Below, piece by piece: positions 1 to 8,362 of a DNA stretch of 64,000 bases. This stretch comes from Halomonas denitrificans (GTDB taxonomy: Bacteria; Pseudomonadota; Gammaproteobacteria; Pseudomonadales; Halomonadaceae). The stretch spans positions 186,001 through 250,000 of the forward strand of contig NZ_PYVX01000002.1 in the NCBI RefSeq assembly GCF_003056305.1, read 5' to 3'. Position numbers and translations under genes: made by a program. Below the pieces are notes generated by a model. That model saw only the letters and a program-made list of their open reading frames with translations. It did not search any database and was not told where the DNA came from. Each line of letters begins with the position of its first letter. The first letter of the stretch is position 1.

Positions 1-650
1 TCCAGCAGGCGCGCCGTCGAGGGCGTGAGGTCCGCCAGCGCCGAGATGCTGCGCCGTGCCCGGGAGGCGGCCACGCCCTCCAGGAGCTCGCCCACGGCGA
101 ACAGGAAAACCACCACCGCGGCCTCGGCGGCGGCGTCGATGGCCAGCGCCCCCAGCGCGGCGATGCTCATCAGCATCTCGATGGTGAAGGGGTTGCGCTG
201 CTTCAGCGCGCCCCAGGCGCCCTGCACGATGGGCACCAGCCCCACCGCGGTGGCGGCGACGAAGGGCCACTGGCCGAGCACCGGCCAGGCGAGGCGCAGC
301 GCGAAGGCCACCGCCAGCAGGCCGCCGGTGACCATCACCAGCCGCCCCTTGGCGGTGCGCCACCAGGGCGCCGGGGCCTCCGGCGCGGCCGCCTCCTCCT
401 CGCTGACGACGCGATAGCCGAGCTCCTGGATCGTCCGCTCGATCTCGGCGTGGGAGGGCGTCGAGTGTGCAGGCGAGTGCGCAGGAAAGTGCAGCTTGAC
501 CGACCCGGTGACCGAGCTGGCCGAGACCTCCGCGATGCCCTCCAGGCGACCCAGCGCCGACTCGACCTTGCGCTCGCAGCCGCCGCAGTCCATGCCCTCG
601 ACGCGCAGCGTCAGGGTCGCGGCGGTGGACGTGGATGCCGATGCTGACAT
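1..650 (-). CDS. Zn/Cd/Pb-type P1B ATPase, N-terminal part (runs off the window)
   Basis: The gene starts at the ATG at 650 and is open to base 1, so only about 216 N-terminal residues are visible. Residues 19-25 read GMDCGGC, the heavy-metal-associated (HMA) motif. The Asp before the first Cys is typical of ZntA/CadA-type exporters of Zn, Cd and Pb rather than copper pumps. After a linker come hydrophobic segments (around VMVTGGLLAVAFALRLAW) and the motif EMLMSIAALGALAIDAAAEA, the first membrane helices of a P1B ATPase. The phosphorylation and ATP-binding domains lie outside the window. It should export divalent toxic metals across the inner membrane. It is transcribed away from the MerR gene at 773 through a MerR-type promoter. 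The family call is firm; the exact metal is inferred. Confidence 0.92.
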   Translation of the reverse strand, partial: MSASASTSTAATLTLRVEGMDCGGCERKVESALGRLEGIAEVSASSVTGSVKLHFPAHSPAHSTPSHAEIERTIQELGYRVVSEEEAAAPEAPAPWWRTAKGRLVMVTGGLLAVAFALRLAWPVLGQWPFVAATAVGLVPIVQGAWGALKQRNPFTIEMLMSIAALGALAIDAAAEAAVVVFLFAVGELLEGVAASRARRSISALADLTPSTARLL

Positions 651-682
651 GGCGGGGCTCCTCTGCGTGGGGTAACGTCTTA

Positions 683-713
683 AGCCTAAACCCTGTAGCA
701 ACTACAGGTTCAA
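683..713 (-). promoter_or_regulatory. MerR-type promoter with 19-bp spacer and operator dyad
   Basis: Reading the minus strand, TTGAAC (708-713) and TAGGCT (683-688) form -35 and -10 boxes separated by 19 bp. That over-long spacer is the hallmark of promoters that MerR proteins untwist. The spacer contains a perfect dyad, CCTGTAG-CAA-CTACAGG (692-708). The promoter drives the metal ATPase. A lone half-site CCTGTAG recurs at 754-760, just before the regulator gene. Confidence 0.85.
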
Positions 714-772
714 GTGGCGGTCTGACGTGACAGTTCCGAGTAAAAAAACATCCCCTGTAGCGAGGAGCCCCC

Positions 773-1255
773 ATGTCGGAGAATTCCCCCACCATCGGCA
801 TCGGCGCGCTGGCCCGGCGGGCCGGCTGCCAGCCGGAAACCGTGCGCTACTACGAGCAGATCGGGCTGCTGCAGGCGGCCTCGCGGACCGAGGGCGGGCA
901 GCGCCGCTACGGGGAGGAGGCCGTGCGGCGGCTGACCTTCATCCGCCACGCCCGGGACTTCGGCTTCTCGGTGGAGGCGGTGCGCGAGCTGCTGGCGATG
1001 TCGGACCGGCCCGACATGTGCTGCGACGAGGTCGACGCCCTCGCCAAGCATCACCTGGAGGAGGTGGAGTCGCGACTGCAGCGGCTTGCCGCGCTGCGCG
1101 ACGAGCTGCAGCGGATGATCGGCCAGTGTGCCGGCGGCAAGGTGGAGAGCTGCCGCATCATCGAGGTGCTCAGCGACCACCGGCTGTGCGACAGCGACAC
1201 CGCCCACGGCGGCGCCCACGACCTGGGCGAGCCGCCTGCGGCGCGGCGCAGCTGA
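773..1255 (+). CDS. MerR-family divalent-metal-responsive regulator
   Basis: 160 aa. The N-terminal winged helix-turn-helix (about residues 8-75) carries RRAGCQPETVRYYEQIGLL, and a dimerisation helix follows at about 88-118. Cysteines at 83/84, 119 and 127 sit where MerR/ZntR/CadR-type proteins bind metal. The Cys rather than Ser near residue 84 argues for a +2 metal (Zn, Cd, Pb or Hg) and against Cu/Ag. The gene is divergent from the P-type ATPase, and the 19-bp-spacer promoter between them fits MerR-type activation. Start ATG at 773. The effector is inferred from the neighbour; CadR/PbrR-like and ZntR-like are both possible. Confidence 0.9.
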   Translation: MSENSPTIGIGALARRAGCQPETVRYYEQIGLLQAASRTEGGQRRYGEEAVRRLTFIRHARDFGFSVEAVRELLAMSDRPDMCCDEVDALAKHHLEEVESRLQRLAALRDELQRMIGQCAGGKVESCRIIEVLSDHRLCDSDTAHGGAHDLGEPPAARRS

Positions 1256-1280
1256 GGGTGCCACCCGGGCGCCATGGCGT

Positions 1281-2237
1281 TCAGCTCGGCGGCCGTCGCG
1301 CTCCGTCTTCGCTGTCGTCCGGGCTGCCCTCCGCGGGATGGGGGCGGCACAGCCCACCCGGCACGCGCATGACCCAGTCGCGGATCGCCCGAATGGTCGG
1401 GTCATCGCGGCGGCTCTCCGGATAGACCAGGTAGAAGGGCTTGCCCTCCAGCACGGGCCCGAAGGGCTGCACCAGCCGTCCCTCCGCCAGCTCATCGGCG
1501 ATCAGCGGCCGGCTCATCAGGGCCACGCCCTGGCCGCCGAGGGCGGCGTAGATGGCGTGGGTCTCGTCGGAGAACACCAGCCCGGCGTTCACGTCCAGCC
1601 CCGGCACCGCGGCGCGCTTCTGCCAGCCGGCCCAGTCCAGGGGCGTCACCGAGGCGCCCTGGGGGCGGAAGTGGATCAGCGGATGCTCGGGCAGCTGGGC
1701 CGGGTCGGTCAGGTTGAGCCCTGGGCTGCAGGTCGGGACGAAGGCGTTGTCGAACAGCTTCTCCGCCACCAGCCCCGGCCAGTGGCCGTCGCCATAGCGA
1801 ATCGCCAGGTCGGCGGTCACACCGTCCAGCGCCACCGGCTCGTGGGCGGCATGAATGCGCAGGTCGATGTGCGGGTGCGCCTCCGTCAGCAGGCACACCC
1901 AGGGCAGCAGCCAGCGCACGGCCACCGCCGGCGTGGTGGAGAGCGTGGCCGCCTGGCGCGCGGGCGGCGCCTTCAACCGCGCCACGGTCTCGCCGATGCT
2001 GTCGAACGCCGTCTCCAGGGTCTGGAAGAGCTCCTGCCCCTTCGCGGTCAGCACCAGCTGCCGGGGCCGGCGCACGAAGAGTTCCACCTGCAGGGCATCC
2101 TCCAGCCCGCGGATGTGATGGCTGATGGCCGTGGCCGTGACGGACAGCTCATCGGCCGCCTGCTTGGCGCTCTGGTGGCGGGCGGCGGCCTCGAAGGCCC
2201 GCAGGGCCGCCAGCGAGGGTAGTCGGCGAGGGTTCAT
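1281..2237 (-). CDS. LysR-family transcriptional regulator (GcvA-like)
   Basis: 318 aa from the ATG at 2237. A TTG four codons upstream (2249) is also open, but GcvA-like proteins typically begin RRLPxLxALRAFEAAARH, which fits the ATG. The N-terminal HTH (about residues 20-45, SAKQAADELSVTATAISHHI) is followed by a LysR substrate-binding domain. It lies head-to-head with the azoreductase at 2360, and two similar dyads occupy the shared intergenic region, so it probably controls that gene and itself. The ligand is unknown. The last 20 or so residues are rich in Pro, Asp and Arg and look like a non-conserved tail. Confidence 0.9.
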   Translation of the reverse strand: MNPRRLPSLAALRAFEAAARHQSAKQAADELSVTATAISHHIRGLEDALQVELFVRRPRQLVLTAKGQELFQTLETAFDSIGETVARLKAPPARQAATLSTTPAVAVRWLLPWVCLLTEAHPHIDLRIHAAHEPVALDGVTADLAIRYGDGHWPGLVAEKLFDNAFVPTCSPGLNLTDPAQLPEHPLIHFRPQGASVTPLDWAGWQKRAAVPGLDVNAGLVFSDETHAIYAALGGQGVALMSRPLIADELAEGRLVQPFGPVLEGKPFYLVYPESRRDDPTIRAIRDWVMRVPGGLCRPHPAEGSPDDSEDGARRPPS

Positions 2238-2240
2238 GGA

Positions 2241-2253
2241 TGAGTTCAACTCA
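2241..2253. promoter_or_regulatory. LysR-type dyad, copy 1
   Basis: TGAGTT-C-AACTCA is a perfect 6-1-6 palindrome immediately upstream of the LysR ATG. A near-identical second copy lies 88 bp away before azoR. Its position suggests an autoregulatory site. Seen directly; function inferred. Confidence 0.65.
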
Positions 2254-2327
2254 GCTGTATCGGCAAGTATTCATCGTTTGTCGCCCATCATGGCGGGGCA
2301 TAGGCTCGAATCATCCCTCAACGATGA

Positions 2328-2342
2328 GTGAGTTCAGCTCAC
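2328..2342. promoter_or_regulatory. LysR-type dyad, copy 2
   Basis: GTGAGTT-C-AGCTCAC is a 7-1-7 palindrome with one mismatch. It shares the TGAGTTCA core with the dyad at 2241-2253. It ends just before the azoreductase Shine-Dalgarno (AAGGAG, 2347-2352), where it could act as an operator. Confidence 0.65.
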
Positions 2343-2359
2343 AAGACAAGGAGCCCGAC

Positions 2360-3064
2360 ATGACCCACCTCCTGCAACTGGACGCCAGCGCCCGCCCCGG
2401 CCTCGCCGGCATCGACGAGCACGGCTCCCTCAGCCGTCGCCTGACCCACCGCTTCGTCACCGGCTGGCAGGCCCGCCAGCCGGAGGCCACCGTGACCCAT
2501 CGCGATGTGGGCGCCACCCCGCCTGCCTTCATCGACCAGCGCTGGATCCAGGCCGCCTTCACGCCGCCCGAGCGCCACGCGCCCTGGATGGCGGGGGTGC
2601 TGGCCGAGAGCGATCGGCTGATCGACGAGCTGAGGGCCGCCGACGTCGTGGTGATCGGCGCGCCGCTTTACAACTTCGGCATGCCGGCGGCGCTGAAGGC
2701 CTGGGTGGACCAGGTCGTGCGCATGGGGCGCACGGTGGACTACGACCCCAGCCGGCCCGAAGATCCCTTCATCCCCCTGCTGGACGACCGGCCGCGCCAC
2801 GCCATCATCCTGTCGTCACGGGGCGGCGCCGGCTTCGAGCCCGGTGGCGCGCTGGCGCATATGAATCACCTGGAGCCGGGGCTTGCCACGGCGCTGGTCT
2901 TCATCGGCATCACCCGGATCCATCGCGTGGCCATCGAGCACCAGGAGGAGGGCGGGGAGCGGCTGGCCGCCTCCCTCGCGGCGGCCGAGCGCCGGGTGGA
3001 AGAACTGATCGTTCGGTTGCAGGCGCCCTCGCCGGCGAGCCCCCAGCCGGCGCTCACGGCCTGA
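2360..3064 (+). CDS. azoR: FMN-dependent NADH-azoreductase / quinone reductase
   Basis: 234 aa from the ATG at 2360, preceded by AAGGAG. The protein has the flavodoxin-like fold of AzoR. MTHLLQLDASARP starts the first strand, VVVIGAPLYNFGMPAALK (about 96-113) is the FMN-phosphate/ring-binding loop, and SSRGGAGFEPGG lies near the second flavin contact. AzoR reduces quinones and azo compounds by two-electron transfer from NAD(P)H and protects against thiol/quinone stress in the cytoplasm. The divergent LysR gene and the paired dyads imply inducible expression, probably by an electrophile. The short Pro/Ala-rich C-terminal tail is not conserved. The gene ends 17 bp before the convergent ion-channel-like gene. 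Confidence 0.9.
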   Translation: MTHLLQLDASARPGLAGIDEHGSLSRRLTHRFVTGWQARQPEATVTHRDVGATPPAFIDQRWIQAAFTPPERHAPWMAGVLAESDRLIDELRAADVVVIGAPLYNFGMPAALKAWVDQVVRMGRTVDYDPSRPEDPFIPLLDDRPRHAIILSSRGGAGFEPGGALAHMNHLEPGLATALVFIGITRIHRVAIEHQEEGGERLAASLAAAERRVEELIVRLQAPSPASPQPALTA

Positions 3065-3081
3065 GGGCAAGAGAGCCGGGC

Positions 3082-4077
3082 TCACTGATAGCGGTGCTGC
3101 CAGCCCTTCACCGCGATCTGCTCCTTGAGCAGCTCCAGCATGTCGACCAGCACCTGCTCGGTGATCCGTTCGGTCTCGGGGTCGGTGCGCAGCCAGGCAT
3201 CGAAGCCGCTCTCGGCCAGGTGCTCCACCAGGGCGGAGAACTCCGCCGACTTGAGGCCCGCCAGGGCCTCGTCGACCAGGCGACAGGCGAGGTCGGATAG
3301 CGAGGCCTCGAGCCCCCGGGTCAGCTGGCCGCCCAGCGGCAGGCGCCCGAGCCTCTTGAGCTCCGGGCTTTCGGCCAGGGTGCGTCCGACCAGCCCGCGC
3401 ACGTAGCGCAGGGTGTCGTCGCGGTTGTGGGCATAGGCGTCGCCCGCCATGGCCTCCAGCCGCTGGCCGATCTCGTGGATCAGCGCCTGCTTGCGGGGCC
3501 GCACCACCCGCTCCATCAGCGGGGCGGAGAGCCCGTCGCTCTGGCGGATCTCCTGCTGCACGTTGTCGAGCATGCGGATGGCGATGCGGTCGGTGAGCTC
3601 CTCCATCAGGATGTCGTAGTACTTGGCGACCACGCCGTAGAGGTACCAGCGGCGCACGTCGATCAGCCCCATGCGCTGCAGGCGGTGCAGCAGCGAGACG
3701 ACGCGCAGGATGCGCAGCAGCCGAAAGCCGCCCAGCGGGATGCAGCCGAGCACGTCGTACCAGTGCACGAAGGGGTAGAAGAACCAGCGATGGTAGTGGC
3801 GCTCGGCGATGGCCACCGCCCAGCCCAGCAGCACGTCGAACAGGAAAATCGATACGAACGCCAGGTCGATGGTGAGGAAGCGGGCATGGATGTGCTGCTC
3901 GTAGGCGGCGTGCAGGCCTGGAGCCACGGCCTCGAAGGCGGCGTTCAGCGGCGGCAGCAGGTAGAGGCTGTCGAACAGCAGCAGTGCCAGGTTGGCGATC
4001 ACCAGCACGATGATGAGCAGGTCCCAGACCAGGTGGACCCGCTCCAGGGCGGGGGAGGTCGTGCGGGTGGCGGGCAT
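3082..4077 (-). CDS. Ion-channel-like (voltage-sensor type) membrane protein
   Basis: 331 aa. Hydrophobic segments lie at about 16-37, 66-90 and 100-116. A basic amphipathic helix, RLLRILRVVSLLHRLQRM (119-136), resembles an S4 voltage sensor with arginines at every third position. The C-terminal 190 residues are soluble and helical, with no pore-signature TVGYG. Such proteins are commonly annotated as ion transporters; ion selectivity and gating cannot be read here. The C-terminal domain may be an oligomerisation or regulatory module. The first 116 bases of this gene are duplicated in degenerate form at 13368-13459. Start ATG at 4077. Confidence 0.7.
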   Translation of the reverse strand: MPATRTTSPALERVHLVWDLLIIVLVIANLALLLFDSLYLLPPLNAAFEAVAPGLHAAYEQHIHARFLTIDLAFVSIFLFDVLLGWAVAIAERHYHRWFFYPFVHWYDVLGCIPLGGFRLLRILRVVSLLHRLQRMGLIDVRRWYLYGVVAKYYDILMEELTDRIAIRMLDNVQQEIRQSDGLSAPLMERVVRPRKQALIHEIGQRLEAMAGDAYAHNRDDTLRYVRGLVGRTLAESPELKRLGRLPLGGQLTRGLEASLSDLACRLVDEALAGLKSAEFSALVEHLAESGFDAWLRTDPETERITEQVLVDMLELLKEQIAVKGWQHRYQ

Positions 4078-4253
4078 GATGGCTCCTCGAGCTGACGGGA
4101 TGTCCCTTTCCAGCCTAGGAGGTTCTGCCCGAGGTGTGTCGGTGCATGCCGGGTGGCGGCTGAGGGCGCCTGGCGTTCACGCTTCCTCCCTCATATGACG
4201 CGATCGCGCCCGCACCGGCCGGCGGCCGGAGCCAGGCCCAGCAACCCACCTGG

Positions 4254-5468
4254 CTAACCCGCTGCACCGGCTTGGGGCTCGGTCACCGCCTCCTGCTCCC
4301 TGGCCTGCCTGGCGTGGCGGATCAGCCAGAGACTCAGCGCCGAAACGCCAGCGAGGACGACGAAGACCGTGGTGTAGTGGCCGAGCAGGCCGTGCAGCAC
4401 GGTGACCGTGGGCAGGCCGAGCAGCACGCCGCCGTAGGTGAAGACCAGGCAGCCGCCGGCGGCATCGGCAATGCGGCGGGGCGGCGCCAGATGGGTGATC
4501 TCGGCCAGGTAGACGCCGTTCCAGCCCAGCGAGGAGAGGCTCAGCAGGCCCAGCAGCCCCGCGACCAGCCACTTGGGCCAGGCCGGGGTCATGCCGGCCA
4601 CCAGCAGGGCCCCCACGGCGGTGGTGCAGGCGATGATGGCGAGCGCCGTCAGGCGGTCACCCAGCCGGTCGCCGATCCAGCCCCAGCCGATGCGCCCCGC
4701 CACGCCGCTGACCTGCACCCCGGACATGACCAGCCCCGCCTCCACCAGGCCGAACTCCAGATCCTCCACCAGCAGCGCCACGGTGAAGGCCGAGACCGAG
4801 AGCTGGATCGCCGAGAAGCAGAGGCTGAGCAGCGCCACGTAGCGCAGCGACCGCTGCCGCCAGACCACGGCGAGTCCGGAGAAGGGCGACGCCAGCCAGG
4901 ACGTGCGCGGGTCGCGCTGGTCATCCCAGCGCGCCCGGGGCCATTGCAGCGCGGCGATGCCGAGCAGGGCGATGGCGCTGAGCAGGAGCAGCCCGGCCTG
5001 CCAGCCCACCGCCAGGGCCAGCACGGGCGCGCTGGCGCCGGCGATCACCCCGCCCAGGGGTACCCCCGACTGCTTCAACGAGAAGATCAGGCCGCGCCGC
5101 TCGGGCGGGGTGAAGCGCACCAATAGCAGCGAGGCGGAGGGGTTGGTCATCCCGTAGCCCAGGCCGGCGACCAGCGAGGCGATGGCGAAGGTCGGCAAGG
5201 CGGGGATCGTCAGCAGGGCGGCGCCGCCGCCCAGCAGGGCCAGGGAGAGCTGGCTGGTGCGGCAGGGCCCGAGGCGGCGGGTCAGCGGGCCTCCCACCAG
5301 CGAGGTGAGCATGGCGCCGGCGAAGATCAGACTGACCTGCAGGCCCACCGTGGCCGAGGAGACGCCGAGCGCCCCGGCCAGCTCCGGGGCGATGGCGGCG
5401 GGGAACAGTGCCACCAGCGAGGAGAAGGCCAGGACCAGGGTGGTGGAGAGCAGGACGATGATCGGCAC
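4254..5468 (-). CDS. MFS transporter (CynX/NimT-like)
   Basis: 404 aa with about 12 predicted transmembrane helices. GPLTRRLG in loop 2-3 and GWGWIGDRLGDRL in loop 8-9 are MFS A-like motifs. The start at 5468 is 3 bp after the stop of the HMG-CoA-lyase-like gene, so it is the last gene of the GntR-controlled operon. Because the operon already encodes a TRAP importer, this carrier may import a related acid or export a product. Substrate unknown. The translated C-terminus is hydrophilic. Confidence 0.85.
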   Translation of the reverse strand: MPIIVLLSTTLVLAFSSLVALFPAAIAPELAGALGVSSATVGLQVSLIFAGAMLTSLVGGPLTRRLGPCRTSQLSLALLGGGAALLTIPALPTFAIASLVAGLGYGMTNPSASLLLVRFTPPERRGLIFSLKQSGVPLGGVIAGASAPVLALAVGWQAGLLLLSAIALLGIAALQWPRARWDDQRDPRTSWLASPFSGLAVVWRQRSLRYVALLSLCFSAIQLSVSAFTVALLVEDLEFGLVEAGLVMSGVQVSGVAGRIGWGWIGDRLGDRLTALAIIACTTAVGALLVAGMTPAWPKWLVAGLLGLLSLSSLGWNGVYLAEITHLAPPRRIADAAGGCLVFTYGGVLLGLPTVTVLHGLLGHYTTVFVVLAGVSALSLWLIRHARQAREQEAVTEPQAGAAG

Positions 5469-5471
5469 GAA

Positions 5472-6404
5472 TCAGCTCACCCGTTCCCGCGGCACCTGTC
5501 GCAGGTGGCTGGCGGTCTGGCCGCCGGGCAGGGCGGCGATCCGGTCGGCAGCCTCGAGCAGGCTCGGCAGGTCGATCCCGGTGGCCACCCCGCCGCCCTG
5601 CAGGGCGTAGAGCAGATCCTCGGTGGCGGTGTTGCCGGTGGCGCCGGGCGCGAAGGGGCAGCCGCCCAGGCCCGCGCAGGCGCTGTCCACGGCCGTGGCA
5701 CCGTGATGGATGGCGAAGAGCGCATTGGCGACGCCCATGCCGAAGGTATCGTGGCCGTGGAAGGCCCAGGCCAGTCCCTCGCGGGCGTGGCGCTCGCGCA
5801 GCCGGGTGAAATGGTCGGCCACCTGGTAGGGGGTGGCGCGGCCGGTGGTGTCGCACAGCGCCACCTCCATCGGCAGTCCGTCGGCCAGGTGGATGGCCTG
5901 GCCGAGCACGCGGTCGACCTGCTGCCAGCCGATGGTGGCCTCATAGGGGCAGTCGAAACAGGTGCCGAGGTCGAGGCGCAGCCGGGTGCCCTCGGTCTGG
6001 CGCAGGCGTTCGATCACCCGTCCCAGGTCCTCCAGCGACTCGTCCACGCTGCGGCGCACGTTGCCGCGGTTGTGCGACTCCGACACCGAGATCACGTAGA
6101 CCACCTCCCGGATGCCGTGCTCCAGGGCCAGTTCGGCGCCCTTGAGGTTGGGCACCAGGGCGGAGAGTCGCAGCGACGGGCGGTCGGCGAAGGCCGCGAT
6201 GAGCTCGCCGGTGTCGGCCATCTGGGGAATGGCCCTGGGACTCACGAAGGAGCCGATCTCCAGGCGGGTGATGCCGGCGTCGACCAGTGCCTCGATGCAG
6301 CGCTGCTTGTCGGCCGTGGGCAGCGGATCGCGGATCGACTGGAAGCCGTCGCGGGGCGCGACCTCGACGATCTCCACGCTCGCCGGGGGGGTGAGCAAGG
6401 TCAT
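5472..6404 (-). CDS. HMG-CoA lyase-like acyl-CoA lyase
   Basis: 310 aa, starting at the ATG at 6404 that overlaps the aconitase stop (ATGA). EVAPRDGFQ (14-22) is the DGFQ segment of HMG-CoA lyases that binds the divalent cation. GHDTFGMGVANAL holds the HxD-type metal ligand region, and GLGGCPFAPGATGN near the C-terminus is the signature loop with the catalytic Cys. Family members cleave 3-hydroxy-3-methylglutaryl-CoA or related branched hydroxyacyl-CoAs into acetyl-CoA and a keto acid. Next to a CoA-transferase and an aconitase, a substrate other than HMG-CoA (for example a citramalyl-CoA-like thioester) is plausible. Lyase family certain; substrate open. Confidence 0.88.
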   Translation of the reverse strand: MTLLTPPASVEIVEVAPRDGFQSIRDPLPTADKQRCIEALVDAGITRLEIGSFVSPRAIPQMADTGELIAAFADRPSLRLSALVPNLKGAELALEHGIREVVYVISVSESHNRGNVRRSVDESLEDLGRVIERLRQTEGTRLRLDLGTCFDCPYEATIGWQQVDRVLGQAIHLADGLPMEVALCDTTGRATPYQVADHFTRLRERHAREGLAWAFHGHDTFGMGVANALFAIHHGATAVDSACAGLGGCPFAPGATGNTATEDLLYALQGGGVATGIDLPSLLEAADRIAALPGGQTASHLRQVPRERVS

Positions 6405-8362
6405 GACAGGGCCTCCTGGGTCGTCGGGGTGGGGCGTTGCCGCAGCCAGTTGATCACCCCGCCGGACACGAGGATCTCGATCTGGCGCGGGCTGAGGTGA
6501 TGCTCGAGGCTCAGTGGCTCGCCATCCAGGGTGGCGCGAAGCGTGCCCCCTTCGCGGAGCTGGCCGGGGACATCGTCGATGACCAGTGTCTGGGCCTGGC
6601 CGACGCGGTCGTAGTCCGCCGGGTCGGCGAAGGTCAGCGGCAGCACCCCGAAACAGGGCAGGTTCTGCCAGTGGATGCGGGCGATGCTCTTCGCGACGAC
6701 CACCTGGAGGCCGAGCAAGCGAGGCACCAGGGCCGCGTTCTCGCGGCTCGACCCCTGCCCGTAGTTGGCACCGCCGACGATGACATGGCCGGCCTCGCCG
6801 CGCTGCCGTGCGCGGTCCACGTAGCCGGGATCCAGGGCCTCGAAGGTGTGCTCTGCCGAGGCGTAGACATTGCTCCACAGCGGCAGCACCTTCGCCCCCG
6901 CGGGCATGATGTCGTCGGTGGAGACGTTGTCGCCTGTCTTGAGCAGGACCGGGGCTTCGATACGTTCGGGCAGGGCGTCCAGCACCGGCAACGGGGGCGT
7001 ATTGTCGGTGGCCAGCAGCGAGACTCCCCGCGCGCGCTCCGGCGGTAGCGGCGGCACGAACCAGCTGTCGTTGACCACCATGCGCGCCGGCTCCTGGACG
7101 CGCGGATAGGCCATGTCGAGGCTGCGGGGGTCGGTGATCACCCCCGTGAGGGCCGAGGCGGCGGCGGTCTCGGGGCTGCACAGGAAGACGCTGTCCTCGC
7201 GGGTGCCGGAGCGCCCGGGGAAGTTGCGCGGGACGGTTCGCAGGCTGTTGCGTCCCGCCGCCGGGGCCTGGCCCATGCCGATGCAGCCGTTGCAGCCCGG
7301 CTGGTGCAGGCGCGCGCCGGCGTCCACCAGGGTGCTGAGGTGGCCCTCATTGATCAGGGCGGCCAGGACCTGGCGGGTGGAGGGGTTGATGTCCAGCGAG
7401 ACGTTGTCGGCCACGCTGCGGCCCCGAACGATCTCGGCGACCACGGCAAAGTCGCGGTAGCCGGGGTTGCCCGAGGAACCGATGTAGGCCTGGTAGAGCG
7501 GTTGGCCTGCCGCCTCCGTCACCGGCACCACCTTGTCGGGGCTGGACGGCAGGGCGATCAGCGGCTCGAGCCCGGCGAGATCGATATGCTCGGTCCGGTC
7601 GTAGCGACACCCCGGGTCGGCCGCAAGGGGGTGCCAGTCGGCCTCCCGCCCGCGCGAGCGCAGGAAGTCGCGGGTGACCTCGTCGCTCGGGAAGACGCTC
7701 GTGGTGGCGCCCATCTCGGTGCCCATGTTGGCCAGTACGTGCCGGTCCATGGCATCCAGGGCCGCGAGGCCGGGGCCGTGGTACTCGAGGATGCAGTTCT
7801 TCGCCCCGGCGACCCCGTGGCGACGCAGCAGCTCGAGGACCACGTCCTTGGCGCTGACCCAGTCGGGCAGCTCACCCTCGAGATGCACGCCGATGATCTC
7901 CGGCATCGGCAGGTAGAGGGGCTCCCCTGCCATGGCCATGGCCACCTCGATGCCGCCGGCGCCGATGGCCAGCATGCCCAGGGCACCGGCCGCCGTGGTG
8001 TGGCTGTCGCAGCCCACCAGGCTCTGGCCGGGCACGCCGAAGCGCTCCATGTGCACCGGGTGGCTGATGCCGTTGCCGGGGCCGCTGTACCAGACGCCGA
8101 GCCGCTCGCAGGCGCTCTTCAGGAAGAGGTGGGCGTCGGCGTTGATGTTGTCCTGCTGGATCAGCGTGTGATCGATGTACTGCACGCTGGGGTTGGTGTG
8201 CACGCGCTCGATCCCCATGGCATCGAGCTCCAGCATGACCAGGGTGCCGAGGATGTCCTGCAGCAGCGCCTGGTCCATGCGCAGGGCGATTTCATGCCCC
8301 GGGATCATCTCGCCGCCGACCAGGTGGGCGGCGATCAGCTTGTGGCTCAGGGTGTCAGCCAT
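6401..8362 (-). CDS. Aconitate hydratase family protein, Aquifex type
   Basis: 653 aa, start ATG at 8362 (8 bp inside the upstream TRAP gene). It has the aconitase large domain (VGCDSHTTAAGALGMLAIG; QPGCNGCIGMGQAP with two cysteines; RNFPGRSGTREDSVFL) and a C-terminal swivel domain (GDNVSTDDIMPAG; GGANYGQGSSRE with active-site SSRE). The usual SCTN segment that gives the first Fe-S ligand reads GSSGNPGYRDF here, so that Cys is absent. I recall this as a feature of the short single-chain putative aconitases. It should isomerise or hydrate a tri- or dicarboxylate. Its place in a catabolic operon with a TRAP importer suggests a dedicated substrate rather than a TCA-cycle role. Confidence 0.87.
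   Translation of the reverse strand: MADTLSHKLIAAHLVGGEMIPGHEIALRMDQALLQDILGTLVMLELDAMGIERVHTNPSVQYIDHTLIQQDNINADAHLFLKSACERLGVWYSGPGNGISHPVHMERFGVPGQSLVGCDSHTTAAGALGMLAIGAGGIEVAMAMAGEPLYLPMPEIIGVHLEGELPDWVSAKDVVLELLRRHGVAGAKNCILEYHGPGLAALDAMDRHVLANMGTEMGATTSVFPSDEVTRDFLRSRGREADWHPLAADPGCRYDRTEHIDLAGLEPLIALPSSPDKVVPVTEAAGQPLYQAYIGSSGNPGYRDFAVVAEIVRGRSVADNVSLDINPSTRQVLAALINEGHLSTLVDAGARLHQPGCNGCIGMGQAPAAGRNSLRTVPRNFPGRSGTREDSVFLCSPETAAASALTGVITDPRSLDMAYPRVQEPARMVVNDSWFVPPLPPERARGVSLLATDNTPPLPVLDALPERIEAPVLLKTGDNVSTDDIMPAGAKVLPLWSNVYASAEHTFEALDPGYVDRARQRGEAGHVIVGGANYGQGSSRENAALVPRLLGLQVVVAKSIARIHWQNLPCFGVLPLTFADPADYDRVGQAQTLVIDDVPGQLREGGTLRATLDGEPLSLEHHLSPRQIEILVSGGVINWLRQRPTPTTQEALS

Noticed and set aside
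4230..4255. Weak 7-bp stem at the end of the MFS gene as a terminator
   Set aside because: It overlaps the stop codon, has a 12-nt loop and no T-run, so the support is too thin.
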